The notes beneath the pieces are model-generated. The model did no database searches, was not told the DNA's origin, and saw only the letters and a list, made by a program, of their open reading frames with translations. A DNA stretch of 64,000 nt from NCBI RefSeq assembly GCF_013170825.1, contig NZ_CP033365.1:1054001-1118000 (forward strand), read 5' to 3'. This stretch comes from Mesorhizobium sp. NZP2298 (lineage in GTDB: Bacteria; Pseudomonadota; Alphaproteobacteria; Rhizobiales; Rhizobiaceae). Within the stretch, counting starts at the first letter, position 1; each line of letters starts with the position of its first letter. Positions 9,209 to 19,959 of the stretch are shown here, one piece after another. A program made the position numbers and the translations under genes.

Positions 9209-9904
9209 TTGACAGAAGCCGTCATCGCGCTGAAAGACGTATCCCTGACGCTCGGCGAAGGCGCGTCGTCAGTCCATGTGCTGAAGGGCGTCAGCCTCGA
9301 GGTGGCGCGCGGCGAGGCGACCGGCATCGTCGGTCCGTCGGGGTCCGGCAAGTCGACCTTGCTGATGGTGCTGGCGGGGTTGGAACGGATCGATTCGGGT
9401 ACGGTACGAATCGCCGGCGAACTCCTGAATGGCAAAAGCGAGGATCAGATCGCTTCGTTTCGTGGCCGAAACATTGGCATCGTCTTTCAGTCCTTCCACC
9501 TCATCCCCAACATGACCGCGCTTGAAAATGTCGCGGTGCCGCTGGAGCTGGCCGGTCATGCCGATCCGTTTTCGGTGGCGGCGCGCGAGCTGGCGGCGGT
9601 GGGCCTCAGCGACCGCGTCACCCATTACCCCGGCGAACTATCCGGGGGCGAACAGCAGCGCGTGGCGATCGCCCGGGCGCTGGCACCCTCGCCGCGCATT
9701 CTCATCGCCGACGAGCCGACCGGCAATCTCGACCAGGCTACGGGGCGGCAGGTCGCCGACCTCCTGTTCGCCAAGGCGGCCGAGCGCGGCATGACGCTGG
9801 TGCTGGTTACACATGATCCCGCACTCGCGGCGCGCTGCGCGCGCCAGGTGTCGATGCGCTCCGGCCGTATCGAGGCGCCGACCCCATTGAAGGTCACCGC
9901 CTGA
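9209..9904 (+). CDS. ABC transporter ATPase, YbbA/LolD type
   Basis: The nucleotide-binding subunit of an ABC exporter. In 231 residues it shows a Walker A GPSGSGKST at about 42-50, signature LSGGEQQR at about 144-151 and Walker B ILIADEP at about 164-170 followed by TGNLD, the pattern of MacB/LolD/YbbA ATPases. The start is TTG at 9209. No better ATG lies upstream, GGAC sits about ten bases before it, and the protein then begins at the expected first strand. Its stop overlaps the start of the permease gene by one base (TGATG), so the two are co-translated. The E. coli homolog pair is unassigned functionally, with links to envelope lipid or peptide handling. Confidence 0.93.
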   Translation: MTEAVIALKDVSLTLGEGASSVHVLKGVSLEVARGEATGIVGPSGSGKSTLLMVLAGLERIDSGTVRIAGELLNGKSEDQIASFRGRNIGIVFQSFHLIPNMTALENVAVPLELAGHADPFSVAARELAAVGLSDRVTHYPGELSGGEQQRVAIARALAPSPRILIADEPTGNLDQATGRQVADLLFAKAAERGMTLVLVTHDPALAARCARQVSMRSGRIEAPTPLKVTA

Positions 9905-12453
9905 TGCCGCTGGCACGGACGCTGAAGCTCGCCGTCCGCTTTTCGTTGCGTGAGATGCGCGGCGGCTTGTCCGGCTTCCTGATCTTTCTCGCCTGCATCG
10001 CGCTCGGCGTCGCGGCGATCGGCGGTGTCAATTCGGTTGCCCGTTCGATCAGTGCCGGCGTCGCCAACCAGGGCCAGACGCTGCTTGGCGGCGATCTTCG
10101 CTTCCAGATCAACCAGCGCGATGCCAGCCAGGCCGAACATGGCTTCCTCGACGGGCTGGGCGTTGTCTCACGCACCGTCAGCATGCGCTCGATGGCGCGT
10201 CTGGCGGACGGCTCCGACCAGGCGCTGGTCGAGGCCAAGGCGGTCGACGATGCCTATCCACTCTATGGCGCGCTGGAGACGGAGCCGGCGCTGACAGAGC
10301 AGGAATTGTTCGGCGAAGAATTCGGCGTGTTTGGCGCGGCGGCGCCCGATCTTCTGTTCGAACGGCTGCATCTCAAGCTCGGCGACCGGCTGAAGCTCGG
10401 CACCGCCACCTTTGAACTGCGCGCCAGGCTGGTCACCGAGCCGGATGCCGTGTCCGACGGTTTCGGCTTCGCGCCAAGGCTGATGATCTCGACAGAGGGC
10501 CTGGGAGCGACCGGGCTGGTGCAGCCGGGCAGCCTGGTCGAAAACGCCTACAAGATCCGGCTGCCCGCCGACGCCGACGAGGCACGGCTCAAGGCCATAC
10601 AGGATCAGGCGGCCAGGGATTTTCCGGAAGCTGGCTGGTCGATCCGCACGCGCGGCAACGCCGCCCCCGCTCTGTCGTCCAACATCGAGCGCTTCTCGCA
10701 GTTCCTGACGCTGGTCGGGCTGACGGCGCTGGTGGTCGGCGGTGTCGGCGTCGCCAATGCGGTGCGCGCCTATCTCGACGGCAAGCGCGGCGTCATCGCC
10801 ACCTTCAAGAGTCTCGGTGCTTCCGGCGGCTTTGTCTTCACCGTCTATCTCGTGCAAATCCTGATCATAGCGGCACTCGGTATCGCTGCCGGTCTGGTGC
10901 TCGGCGCGCTGATGCCTTTTGCCGCAAGTGCGGCGCTTCAATCCGTCATTCCGGTGCCGGCGCAAGGCGGCTTCTATCCCGGCGCGCTCGGCATGGCGGC
11001 GCTGTTCGGGCTGCTGGTGACGCTGGCCTTCGCGCTGCTGCCGCTCGGACGCGCCCGCGACGTGCCGGCGACGGCGCTGTTTCGGGAGATGGGCCTGGAA
11101 GGCCGCGGCTTTCCGCGCCTTGTCTATACTGCCTCCGCTGTCGGCATCGCGTTGCTGCTGGCGGTTCTGGCCATCCTCTTGTCCGGCGACCAGCGCATCG
11201 CCTCGATCTTCGTCGGCGCCACCATCTTTTCCTTCCTGGTGCTGCGTCTGGTCGGAGCGTTGGTGCAATGGGTGGCAAGGAAGAGCCCGCGCGTGCGCTC
11301 CGTGGCGCTCCGCCTCGCCGTCGGCAACATCCATCGACCAGGCGCCTTGACGCCATCGGTGGTGCTGTCGCTGGGGCTCGGGCTGACGCTGCTGGTGACG
11401 TTGGCGCTGATCGACGGCAATCTGCGGCGGCAGATCTCAGGCAGCCTGCCGGAGCGGGCGCCGAATTTCTTCTTCGTCGACATCCAGAGCAGCGATGTCG
11501 ATGCGTTCTCGGCCCTGGTCGGCAAGGAGGCGCCGCAAGGGACATTGGTCAAGGTGCCGATGCTGCGCGGCCGGGTGATGGCGCTCAACGGCGTCGCCGT
11601 CGACAAGGTCAAGGTGCCGGCCGAGGGCGCCTGGGTGCTGAAAGGCGATCGCGGCCTGACCTATGACGCCAGGCGGCCGGAAAACGCGACGCTGACCGAG
11701 GGCGAATGGTGGCCGGACAATTATGCCGGCGAGCCGCTGGTCTCCTTCTCGGCGCAGGAAGGCAAGGAGATCGGGCTGAAGCTCGGCGACACCGTCACCG
11801 TCAATGTGCTTGGCCGCAACGTGACGGCCAGGATCGCGAACTTCCGCCAGGTCGAGTGGGAGACGATGGGCATCAATTTCGTCATGGTGTTCTCGCCCAA
11901 CACATTCGCGGGCGCGCCGCATGGCTGGATGGCGACGCTGACTGAAAAGAGTGCCTCGACGGCCGACGATGCCCGCATCCTCAATGCCGTTACCCGCGCC
12001 TTCCCGGCGGTGACGACGGTGCGCGTCAAGGACGCGCTCGATGTCGTCAACCGGCTGGTCGGCCAGCTCGGCACGGCGATCCGGGCCGCGGCCGGTGTGG
12101 CGCTGATCGCTTCGGTGCTGGTGCTGGCAGGCGCGCTTGCCGCCGGCAACCGGGCGCGCATCCACGACGCCGTGGTGCTGAAGACGCTCGGCGCGACCAG
12201 GAGGACGCTGATAACGGCATTTTCCCTGGAGTATATGCTGATCGGATTGGCCACGGCGATCTTCGCGCTGGCCGCCGGCGGCATCGCGGCCTGGTACATT
12301 GTCGCGCGCATCATGACGCTGCCATCGCATTTCATGCCGGAGGTGGCCGTGGCGACCATCGTCTTTGCGCTGGTCATCACGGTCGGCATCGGTCTTGCCG
12401 GTACCTGGCGGGTGCTCGGCCACAAGGCGGCGCCGGTGCTGCGCGACCTGTAG
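9904..12453 (+). CDS. ABC transporter permease, YbbP-like FtsX family
   Basis: An 849-residue inner-membrane permease that partners the preceding ATPase. It has a single N-terminal helix (LIFLACIALGVAAIGG), a large periplasmic MacB-like region, a first FtsX membrane domain around residues 270-400, a central membrane pair, a second periplasmic region and a C-terminal FtsX domain. This is the duplicated architecture of E. coli YbbP. The signature KSLGASGG in the first FtsX domain is repeated as KTLGATRR in the second, consistent with two coupling-loop regions. The neighbouring TesA-like esterase suggests a shared envelope role, but transport substrate is unknown. The ATG overlaps the ATPase stop. 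Confidence 0.93.
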   Translation: MPLARTLKLAVRFSLREMRGGLSGFLIFLACIALGVAAIGGVNSVARSISAGVANQGQTLLGGDLRFQINQRDASQAEHGFLDGLGVVSRTVSMRSMARLADGSDQALVEAKAVDDAYPLYGALETEPALTEQELFGEEFGVFGAAAPDLLFERLHLKLGDRLKLGTATFELRARLVTEPDAVSDGFGFAPRLMISTEGLGATGLVQPGSLVENAYKIRLPADADEARLKAIQDQAARDFPEAGWSIRTRGNAAPALSSNIERFSQFLTLVGLTALVVGGVGVANAVRAYLDGKRGVIATFKSLGASGGFVFTVYLVQILIIAALGIAAGLVLGALMPFAASAALQSVIPVPAQGGFYPGALGMAALFGLLVTLAFALLPLGRARDVPATALFREMGLEGRGFPRLVYTASAVGIALLLAVLAILLSGDQRIASIFVGATIFSFLVLRLVGALVQWVARKSPRVRSVALRLAVGNIHRPGALTPSVVLSLGLGLTLLVTLALIDGNLRRQISGSLPERAPNFFFVDIQSSDVDAFSALVGKEAPQGTLVKVPMLRGRVMALNGVAVDKVKVPAEGAWVLKGDRGLTYDARRPENATLTEGEWWPDNYAGEPLVSFSAQEGKEIGLKLGDTVTVNVLGRNVTARIANFRQVEWETMGINFVMVFSPNTFAGAPHGWMATLTEKSASTADDARILNAVTRAFPAVTTVRVKDALDVVNRLVGQLGTAIRAAAGVALIASVLVLAGALAAGNRARIHDAVVLKTLGATRRTLITAFSLEYMLIGLATAIFALAAGGIAAWYIVARIMTLPSHFMPEVAVATIVFALVITVGIGLAGTWRVLGHKAAPVLRDL

Positions 12454-12619
12454 TCCCTGGCCGGACTCTCCAATCCCTGGGGGGCGGAGCGGGCCCTCTG
12501 CAATTAAATCTTGGTAAGGATGCCGGCCCGGAAGCCCGGAGAATCGGCATTTCGGCCTCTCACGAACCGTTACATCCGGTTACGGTCTTGTTCTTGACGC
12601 GAATAACCATCATATTTCG

Positions 12620-12690
12620 CCACAGGCATGCTGGAGTCCCGCCAGCGGCGCCTGGGTCCGCAAGAGGCCCGACACCGGACGGGGCAGAAG
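12620..12690 (+). promoter_or_regulatory. Probable ybhL leader RNA
   Basis: Immediately upstream of the Bax-inhibitor-1 gene lies a GC-rich stretch with hairpin potential. CTGG at 12631-12634 can pair with CCAG at 12642-12645, and the same CCAG can instead pair with CTGG at 12652-12655. A third stem pairs GTCCG at 12656-12660 with CGGAC at 12676-12680. A structured ybhL element is known in Hyphomicrobiales upstream of this gene family (Rfam ybhL), so the position fits. I assign it by position and pairing, not by alignment, and the boundaries are approximate. Confidence 0.5.
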
Positions 12691-12705
12691 CAATAGAGGA
12701 TTCCA

Positions 12706-13479
12706 ATGGCTGATCCCATTCGCAATTATCAGACGTCGGCGGTGCCCGGCGTCCGCGCCGACATCGATCAGGGCCTGCGCGCCTATATGATCAAGGTCTA
12801 CAATCTGATGGGGCTTGGCCTCCTCATCACCGGCCTTGCCGCCGTCGGCACGATCATGCTGGCCACCACCACCGATCCGGCCTCGGCTGTCGCAACGCTG
12901 CCGAGCGGCGAGATGCTGACGTCCTTCGGCTATGCGATCTTCGGGTCGCCGCTGCGCTGGGTGGTGATGCTGGCGCCGCTGGCCGCCGTGTTCTTCCTGT
13001 CGTTCAGGATTCAGTCGATGAGCGTCGCCGCCGCGCAGACCACGTTCTGGGTCTATGCCGGTCTCGTCGGCCTGTCGCTGTCGTCGATCTTCCTGGTCTA
13101 CACCACGGCCAGCATTTCGCAGACCTTCTTCGCCACGGCCGCTGCTTTCGGTGCGCTGTCGCTGTTCGGCTACACGACCAAGCGCGATCTGACGGCGATG
13201 GGCTCGTTCCTGATCATGGGCGTGTTCGGCATCATCATCGCGTCGGTGATCAACATCTTCCTGCAGTCGTCGGCGCTGTCCTTTGCCGTGTCGGCGATCG
13301 GCGTCTTGGTCTTCGCCGGCCTGACCGCCTACGACACGCAGAAGATCAAGGAGATGTATTTCGAGGGCGATGTTTCCGATGTCGCCGGCCGCAAGGCCAT
13401 CATGGGCGCGCTGAGGCTCTATCTCGATTTCATCAACCTGTTCATGTTCCTGCTTCAGTTCATGGGCGACCGCCGCTAA
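12706..13479 (+). CDS. Bax inhibitor-1/YccA family membrane protein
   Basis: A 257-residue integral membrane protein of the BI-1 family (YbhL/YccA), which in bacteria is linked to calcium leak or control of membrane proteolysis by FtsH. Seven hydrophobic helices are visible, and the C-terminal family signature FAGLTAYDTQKIKEMY followed by ALRLYLDFINLFMFLL is clear. The short soluble N-terminus (MADPIRNYQTSAVPG) is typical of the alphaproteobacterial subgroup. A likely structured leader precedes it and a hairpin terminator follows, so it is probably a single-gene transcript. Exact role in this organism is unknown. Confidence 0.93.
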   Translation: MADPIRNYQTSAVPGVRADIDQGLRAYMIKVYNLMGLGLLITGLAAVGTIMLATTTDPASAVATLPSGEMLTSFGYAIFGSPLRWVVMLAPLAAVFFLSFRIQSMSVAAAQTTFWVYAGLVGLSLSSIFLVYTTASISQTFFATAAAFGALSLFGYTTKRDLTAMGSFLIMGVFGIIIASVINIFLQSSALSFAVSAIGVLVFAGLTAYDTQKIKEMYFEGDVSDVAGRKAIMGALRLYLDFINLFMFLLQFMGDRR

Positions 13480-13520
13480 GGCACGGTCCGCTTCATGGTC
13501 TGACTGGACCATCGGGTTTG

Positions 13521-13553
13521 GAAAGGGCGGCCCAAGGGCCGCTCTTTCCTTTT
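13521..13553 (+). terminator. Rho-independent terminator after the BI-1 gene
   Basis: GAAAGGGCGGCCC at 13521-13533 pairs with GGGCCGCTCTTTC at 13536-13548 with one mismatch, followed by CTTTT. The stem ends in a tight loop of two to four bases. Confidence 0.8.
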
Positions 13554-13602
13554 GTGCCGGCGTTTGCTGTTATCGGAAGCAGGCAGAAGGCTTGCATGAA
13601 GA

Positions 13603-14184
13603 ATGTGCACTATCGTGATACGGCCGGCGACTTCGGCCGACCTCGACACCATCACCGAAATCTATGCCGACGCGGTGACCCATGGCACGGCGAGCTATGA
13701 GCTGCAGCCGCCAGGCCGCGCGGAGATGGGCACGCGATTCGCCACGCTCACGGCCGGCGGCTTCCCGTATCTGGTGGCGGAAAAGGACGGCGCTGTGCTT
13801 GGCTATGCCTATGCCGGCGCCTTCCGGCCGCGCCCGGCCTACCGCTTCATCGTCGAGGATTCGGTCTATGTCGCGCCCGAGGCCAAGGGCCAGGGTGTCG
13901 GCCTCATGCTGATGCGCAGCCTGATCGCGGCGGCCGAGGCGGCAGGCTTCCGCCAGATCGTCGCGGTGATCGGCGACGGCCATCCAGGCAGCGCCTCGGT
14001 CAAGCTGCATGAAAAGCTCGGCTTCCGCCACTCAGGCCGGCTCGAAGGCTCCGGCTACAAGCACGGGCGCTGGCTGGACACGGTGTTCATGCAGCTCTCA
14101 CTGAATGGCGGCGCGTCGTTGCCGCCTGACCCGGCCTCGCTGCCTGAGCGGAAGTTTCGGGGGGAAGAGGAACTGAAGAACTGA
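13603..14184 (+). CDS. GNAT acetyltransferase, phosphinothricin-type
   Basis: A 193-residue cytoplasmic N-acetyltransferase close to the phosphinothricin/methionine-sulfone acetyltransferase group. After the N-terminal MCTIVIRPATSADL, the sequence has the family's EIYADAV motif and the acetyl-CoA loop EAKGQGVGLMLM at about residues 86-97, then HEKLGFRHSG near the C-terminus. The ATG at 13603 is kept because it gives the usual start just before the first beta-strand. An overlapping ATG at 13596 reads another frame. The last codons and the stop lie inside a GAGGAACT-type repeat, so the C-terminal tail varies with repeat content. Substrate may be an amino-acid analogue, which is family inference. 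Confidence 0.88.
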   Translation: MCTIVIRPATSADLDTITEIYADAVTHGTASYELQPPGRAEMGTRFATLTAGGFPYLVAEKDGAVLGYAYAGAFRPRPAYRFIVEDSVYVAPEAKGQGVGLMLMRSLIAAAEAAGFRQIVAVIGDGHPGSASVKLHEKLGFRHSGRLEGSGYKHGRWLDTVFMQLSLNGGASLPPDPASLPERKFRGEEELKN

Positions 14185-14292
14185 GGAACTGAGGAACTGA
14201 AGAAAAAGAAAATAAAATAATATCAGGCGTTTAGCGCCTATTCTCCTCAGTTCCTCAGTTCCTCAGTTCCTCAGTTCCTCAGTTCCTCAGTT
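14171..14292. repeat. Inverted pair of 8-bp tandem arrays between convergent genes
   Basis: Four AACTGAGG-type units lie at 14171-14202 (the first and last are AACTGAAG), and six perfect CCTCAGTT units lie at 14245-14292. The two arrays are reverse complements, so the region can fold as a long hairpin. The spacer contains its own small hairpin, AGGCG at 14225-14229 with CGCCT at 14235-14239. The stop of the GNAT gene (14182-14184) is inside the left array, and the stop of the DUF2794 gene follows the right array by seven bases. Confidence 0.9.
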
Positions 14293-14298
14293 GCCCCT

Positions 14299-14682
14299 TC
14301 ACGCCTCGACCACTTTCAGCTTGCTGTCGAAGACGCCGAGCACGCGGCCGAGTTCTTGCCCGCGCTTGAGGATGCGGCCGCCGGCGGCGATAACGGCGAA
14401 GGCGCCCTGCTTGCGCGCCAGTTTCGGATCCTTCACGATCTGGAACAGCGGCACTTCGCTGGCGCGGCGGAAGACGGAAAACACCGCCCTGTCGGTGAGA
14501 TGATCGATGGCGTAGTCGCGCCATTCATTGGCGGCGACCATGCGTCCGTAGAGTCTGAGGATCTGGTCCAGTTCACGCCGGTCGAACCGCACCGGCTCGA
14601 GGCGCTCGCGTCGCGCCTCGTGCAGCGGGATCAATATTGCGGATGCGTCACCATCCCCCGTCCCGCCGCTGTCATCGCTCAT
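14299..14682 (-). CDS. DUF2794 domain protein
   Basis: A 127-residue cytoplasmic protein of the DUF2794 family, confined to alphaproteobacteria, whose function is unknown. The recognisable core runs from VRFDRRELDQILRLYGRMVA through EWRDYAIDH and ends in the VLGVFDSKLKVVE tail. I start at the ATG whose complement is 14680-14682, with AAGGATCGAGG upstream. A longer in-frame extension to 14838 lacks family resemblance and would run into the region of the candidate RNA. It converges on the GNAT gene across an 8-bp repeat array. No functional prediction is justified. Confidence 0.85.
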   Translation of the reverse strand: MSDDSGGTGDGDASAILIPLHEARRERLEPVRFDRRELDQILRLYGRMVAANEWRDYAIDHLTDRAVFSVFRRASEVPLFQIVKDPKLARKQGAFAVIAAGGRILKRGQELGRVLGVFDSKLKVVEA

Positions 14683-14869
14683 GCCTCGATCCTTCAAAAT
14701 GAATCTTTGCCAACCAAAATTGGCCCCTTCGCGCCGCAATTGCAAGAGCCGGCGAAGCGACTGCAGGGGCGCGCCTTTTTCGTCACGTCCAGTCACGTTT
14801 GCGAAACGCATGTTGGAATTGGTGATGCTTCGCCACATTTCTGCCTTTTTTTATCCGCGCTCATGCCCC

Positions 14870-15056
14870 AATGTCCGACGAATTTACCGGCGTTGCCTGA
14901 GACGGTTCGGTCCGGCACCGGCTCGTAAACCCCAAGCCCCCCGCCCACGGGTCTGCGTCGGATCGAACCAACCTCGGTTTTTCCCCGGAAGAATCGGGTG
15001 CGACGATCCCAAAACCTAAATGACCGGCGTCAGAAGCAAGCTGACGTCGGTTTTTT
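14870..15056 (+). ncRNA. Candidate structured small RNA, possibly 6S RNA-like
   Basis: The segment can fold into a long interrupted rod. GGTTCGGTCC at 14904-14913 pairs with GGATCGAACC at 14960-14969 with one G-U pair. CTGAG at 14897-14901 pairs with CTCGG at 14973-14977, and CCGG at 14887-14890 with CCGG at 14985-14988. An unpaired bulge separates the last two stems, as in 6S RNA. A terminator follows on the same strand. Coordinates of the 5' end are approximate. The 6S assignment is a guess from shape and size only. Other small RNAs would fit equally. Confidence 0.42.
15022..15056 (+). terminator. Strong terminator of an unseen plus-strand transcript
   Basis: GACCGGCGTCAG at 15022-15033 pairs over 12 positions (two G-U) with CTGACGTCGGTT at 15041-15052, followed by six T. 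No plus-strand protein gene ends nearby, so it implies a small RNA gene upstream. Confidence 0.8.
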
Positions 15057-15198
15057 CATGCGCCGGTCGAAAGTGATGCCGCCAAGCCGTCGTCATTCCA
15101 GGGGCGGAAGGACGCGAAGTGGCCGAGGAACTAGGCCTGGGGCCGCGACGGAACTTCGCCCGGAGATAACGAAGGCAGGGTCGTTTCGGCTGTTTTCG

Positions 15199-15984
15199 TT
15201 AAGGCTTGTGGATGAAAGCAGCGCCGAGGATGGGGCCCGGCATGCCGTCCTTGCCGACCGATTGCAGCAGGACGGCGCAGCCGCCCTTCTTTGTGATCTC
15301 GCTCAACGGCAGTTCATAGCGCTGCGCCTTGCCGTGCCACATGCCGGCGGTCTGGATGCTGGTGACGGCGTTCCAATAGGTCATCTTGCGGCCGGAGTTC
15401 TCGCCCTGGGCGATCTTGACCGTCTGGGGCGGCTCGAAATAGACGATCACGACATGGGCATCGTTGGGGCCGGTGCCGGCGTCGCCGGCATCGATGATCA
15501 CGCGGTCGCTGGTACGGCTGATCTTGACGGGCACATGCATGCCTTCGCCGGATTTCGCCATGCGGGCGAGCGCGCCGTTGACCTCGCCACGATTGGCGCC
15601 GTTGACATGCACACGGCCATTGAGGACTGCCTGCGGCGTATAGACGGAGCGGCTGCCGAAGGCGCGCATATAGTCATTCTGCCGCTCGGTGTTTTCCTTG
15701 CGGCTCAGCGTGTCCTTCCAGCCGAGATAGTCCCAATAATCGACGTGGTAGGAGAGCGCGACAATGTCTTCCCTGGTGGCAAGTTCGGCGAAAAACGCGT
15801 CGGCCGGCGGACAGGAACTGCAGCCCTGGCTGGTGAACAGTTCGACCACGCCGAGCGGCTTGTCGGGCTGGGCTTTTTCGGCCTGGACTCTTTCGGACTC
15901 GCCGGCATGGCCGGCATCGGCAAAAGCCGAGAAGGCCAGCGCAAAGGCTGCCAGCCACAGTGATCTTCGCCAGGCCATGACCAT
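15199..15984 (-). CDS. DUF1223 family secreted thioredoxin-fold protein
   Basis: A 261-residue secreted protein of the DUF1223 family. A signal peptide occupies about residues 1-27 (MVMAWRRSLWLAAFALAFSA onward). The mature part starts with a thioredoxin-like strand, LGVVELFTSQGCSSCPPAD, giving a CxxC pair at about Cys55 and Cys58. The family's function is unknown, though the motif points to thiol-disulfide chemistry in the periplasm. A second ATG six bases downstream of the first is an equally possible start. It is divergent from the ceramidase-like gene. It sits close to the acnA-ccm region, which also includes a periplasmic thioredoxin (CcmG), but a link is only suggestive. Confidence 0.88.
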   Translation of the reverse strand: MVMAWRRSLWLAAFALAFSAFADAGHAGESERVQAEKAQPDKPLGVVELFTSQGCSSCPPADAFFAELATREDIVALSYHVDYWDYLGWKDTLSRKENTERQNDYMRAFGSRSVYTPQAVLNGRVHVNGANRGEVNGALARMAKSGEGMHVPVKISRTSDRVIIDAGDAGTGPNDAHVVIVYFEPPQTVKIAQGENSGRKMTYWNAVTSIQTAGMWHGKAQRYELPLSEITKKGGCAVLLQSVGKDGMPGPILGAAFIHKP

Positions 15985-16163
15985 TCCAATTCCCGCCGGT
16001 GGCGCCGGCTTTGTTCTGATTAGCTGAAATATGTGGCAGAAGCGGAAGTCAACGGGAAGTCACGTTGCGGTGAAATTTTTGCCATTGCAACCGAAGGTAA
16101 GGGCGCAATAGGAGAGACATTGCATTTCATGACGTGGTTCGATTCGGGGATGGCATCATCACC

Positions 16164-16847
16164 ATGTGGCAAACTCTCCTGACCCCTGTCGATCTCTATT
16201 GTGAGCGGACCGGACCTGGACTTTGGGCCGAGCCGACGAATGCTTTGACTAACCTTGCTTTCATTGTCGCGGGACTATGGGGTGTACGGGAAGTACGCCG
16301 ACTGAAAACCGGGACCTTCGCCGAAGTGCTGGCCTGGTGGGTCGTGGCGATCGGCATCGGCTCGACGATCTTCCATACCTTCGCCACCAAGGGCACGGTC
16401 TGGATTGACGTGCTGCCGATCGCCGGCTTCACACTGGCTTACACGCTGTTCAACCTGCGCCGCTTCCTGGGGATGGAATGGGGCAAGGCGATTGCGGTCT
16501 TCGTCGTCTTCTATGCGGTGGCCGGGGCGGTAAGTTTCGCCGTGCCGGATTGGCTGCGTCAGGCGTCAAACGGCACGACGGGCTACCTGCCGCCGTTCCT
16601 GGCGCTTGCCTTCTTCGGTGTCTGGGTGACGGTGAGCGGCAACCGGGCCGGCTGGTACAATCTTACCGGGTCGGCGATCTTCGTGGTGTCCGTCATCTTG
16701 CGCATGATCGACCCGATGGTCTGCACCGGCTTTCCGCTCGGCACGCACTTCCTGTGGCACATCTTCAACGGGCTGATGCTGGGCGTGCTGCTGGCCGCCG
16801 CGGCGCGCTATGGCGCGCCGAAGGGCAGTAGGGCAGTAGGGCAGTAG
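16164..16847 (+). CDS. Ceramidase-family (PF05875-like) membrane hydrolase
   Basis: A 227-residue membrane protein with about seven helices resembling the alkaline ceramidase family, whose members hydrolyse amide bonds in lipids. It begins MWQTLLTPVDLYCERTGPG and continues WAEPTNALTNLAF, the conserved N-terminal block. Family metal-binding residues are represented by STIFHTFA and by THFLWHIFNG near the C-terminus. I prefer the ATG at 16164 to an upstream GTG at 16134, because the family N-terminus begins there. The last eight or so residues (GSRAVGQ) and the TAG stop are encoded by the first copies of a 13-copy octamer array. The bacterial substrate is unknown. Confidence 0.85.
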   Translation: MWQTLLTPVDLYCERTGPGLWAEPTNALTNLAFIVAGLWGVREVRRLKTGTFAEVLAWWVVAIGIGSTIFHTFATKGTVWIDVLPIAGFTLAYTLFNLRRFLGMEWGKAIAVFVVFYAVAGAVSFAVPDWLRQASNGTTGYLPPFLALAFFGVWVTVSGNRAGWYNLTGSAIFVVSVILRMIDPMVCTGFPLGTHFLWHIFNGLMLGVLLAAAARYGAPKGSRAVGQ

Positions 16848-16926
16848 GGCAGTAGGGCAGTAGGGCAGTAGGGCAGTAGGGCAGTAGGGCAGTAGGGCAG
16901 TAGGGCAGTAGGGCAGTAGGGCAGTA
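16823..16926. repeat. Thirteen-copy perfect 8-bp tandem repeat
   Basis: Thirteen head-to-tail copies of GGGCAGTA span 104 bases at the convergent junction of the ceramidase-like gene and acnA. The first copies encode the end of the ceramidase-like protein and contain its TAG stop. After the array, the sequence holds partial reverse-complement units (TACTGCCCTGC at 16955-16965). The array ends 58 bases before the acnA stop. Confidence 0.95.
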
Positions 16927-16983
16927 GGGAGATGACTTCCTTGCCCTGCTCCATTACTGCCCTGCTGCCTTATTCCCTTGCGA

Positions 16984-19674
<2,691 letters not shown>

Positions 19675-19875
19675 GTGCGATCCGTCCTTGTCTGTTCAGC
19701 CTGAAAGGGAACGGACGCCGATGGCATGCAATCACGCGCAAAGGTGCGGGTACGGCCATTTCCGCTGTCCGCTCCCAAGCAACCCGAGCCGTTCAAGGCG
19801 GCGCGTGCGCTGGTTCGGCGCAAATTCTGTTCCCGAGCCGACCGCTGGCACGGATGCACCGCATATAGAGAATTT

Positions 19876-19892
19876 TCTGGAATAGTTCTAGA
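19876..19892. promoter_or_regulatory. Candidate Irr-type iron-control box
   Basis: TCTGGAA, three bases, then TTCTAGA forms an imperfect inverted repeat resembling the Irr box of rhizobia (TTTAGAA-N3-TTCTAAA style). It lies 68 bases before ccmA and about 200 before acnA. Both heme export and aconitase are known targets of Irr in related bacteria, which makes the site plausible. It is a single imperfect match found by eye. Confidence 0.4.
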
Positions 19893-19959
19893 CAGTTGGA
19901 GAGCAAATTTGTGCGATGCGGCAGCGCTCGCGAAACATTGTTTTCAGGGCAGGCGAGGA

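Larger units (their letters stand above)
14683..15198. other. Gene-free stretch holding a candidate RNA gene
   Basis: About 516 bases lie between the DUF2794 and DUF1223 genes with no convincing coding frame. It contains a run of T (14855-14862), a rod-like foldable segment (about 14870-15000) and a strong plus-strand terminator (15022-15056). The remaining 140 bases up to the DUF1223 stop show nothing I can name. Confidence 0.6.

Noticed and set aside
9209..9214. TTGACA as a -35 promoter element
   Set aside because: The same bases are the start codon and next codon of the ABC ATPase gene, so the match is coincidental.
14171..14292. Repeat array resembling CRISPR
   Set aside because: Units are 8 bp, contiguous and without spacers.
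14904..14969. GGTTCG-containing segment as a tRNA
   Set aside because: The arms do not form a 7-base T loop or an acceptor stem, and a CCA-like end is missing.
16823..16926. Repeat array resembling CRISPR
   Set aside because: Units are 8 bp, contiguous and without spacers, and no cas gene is nearby.
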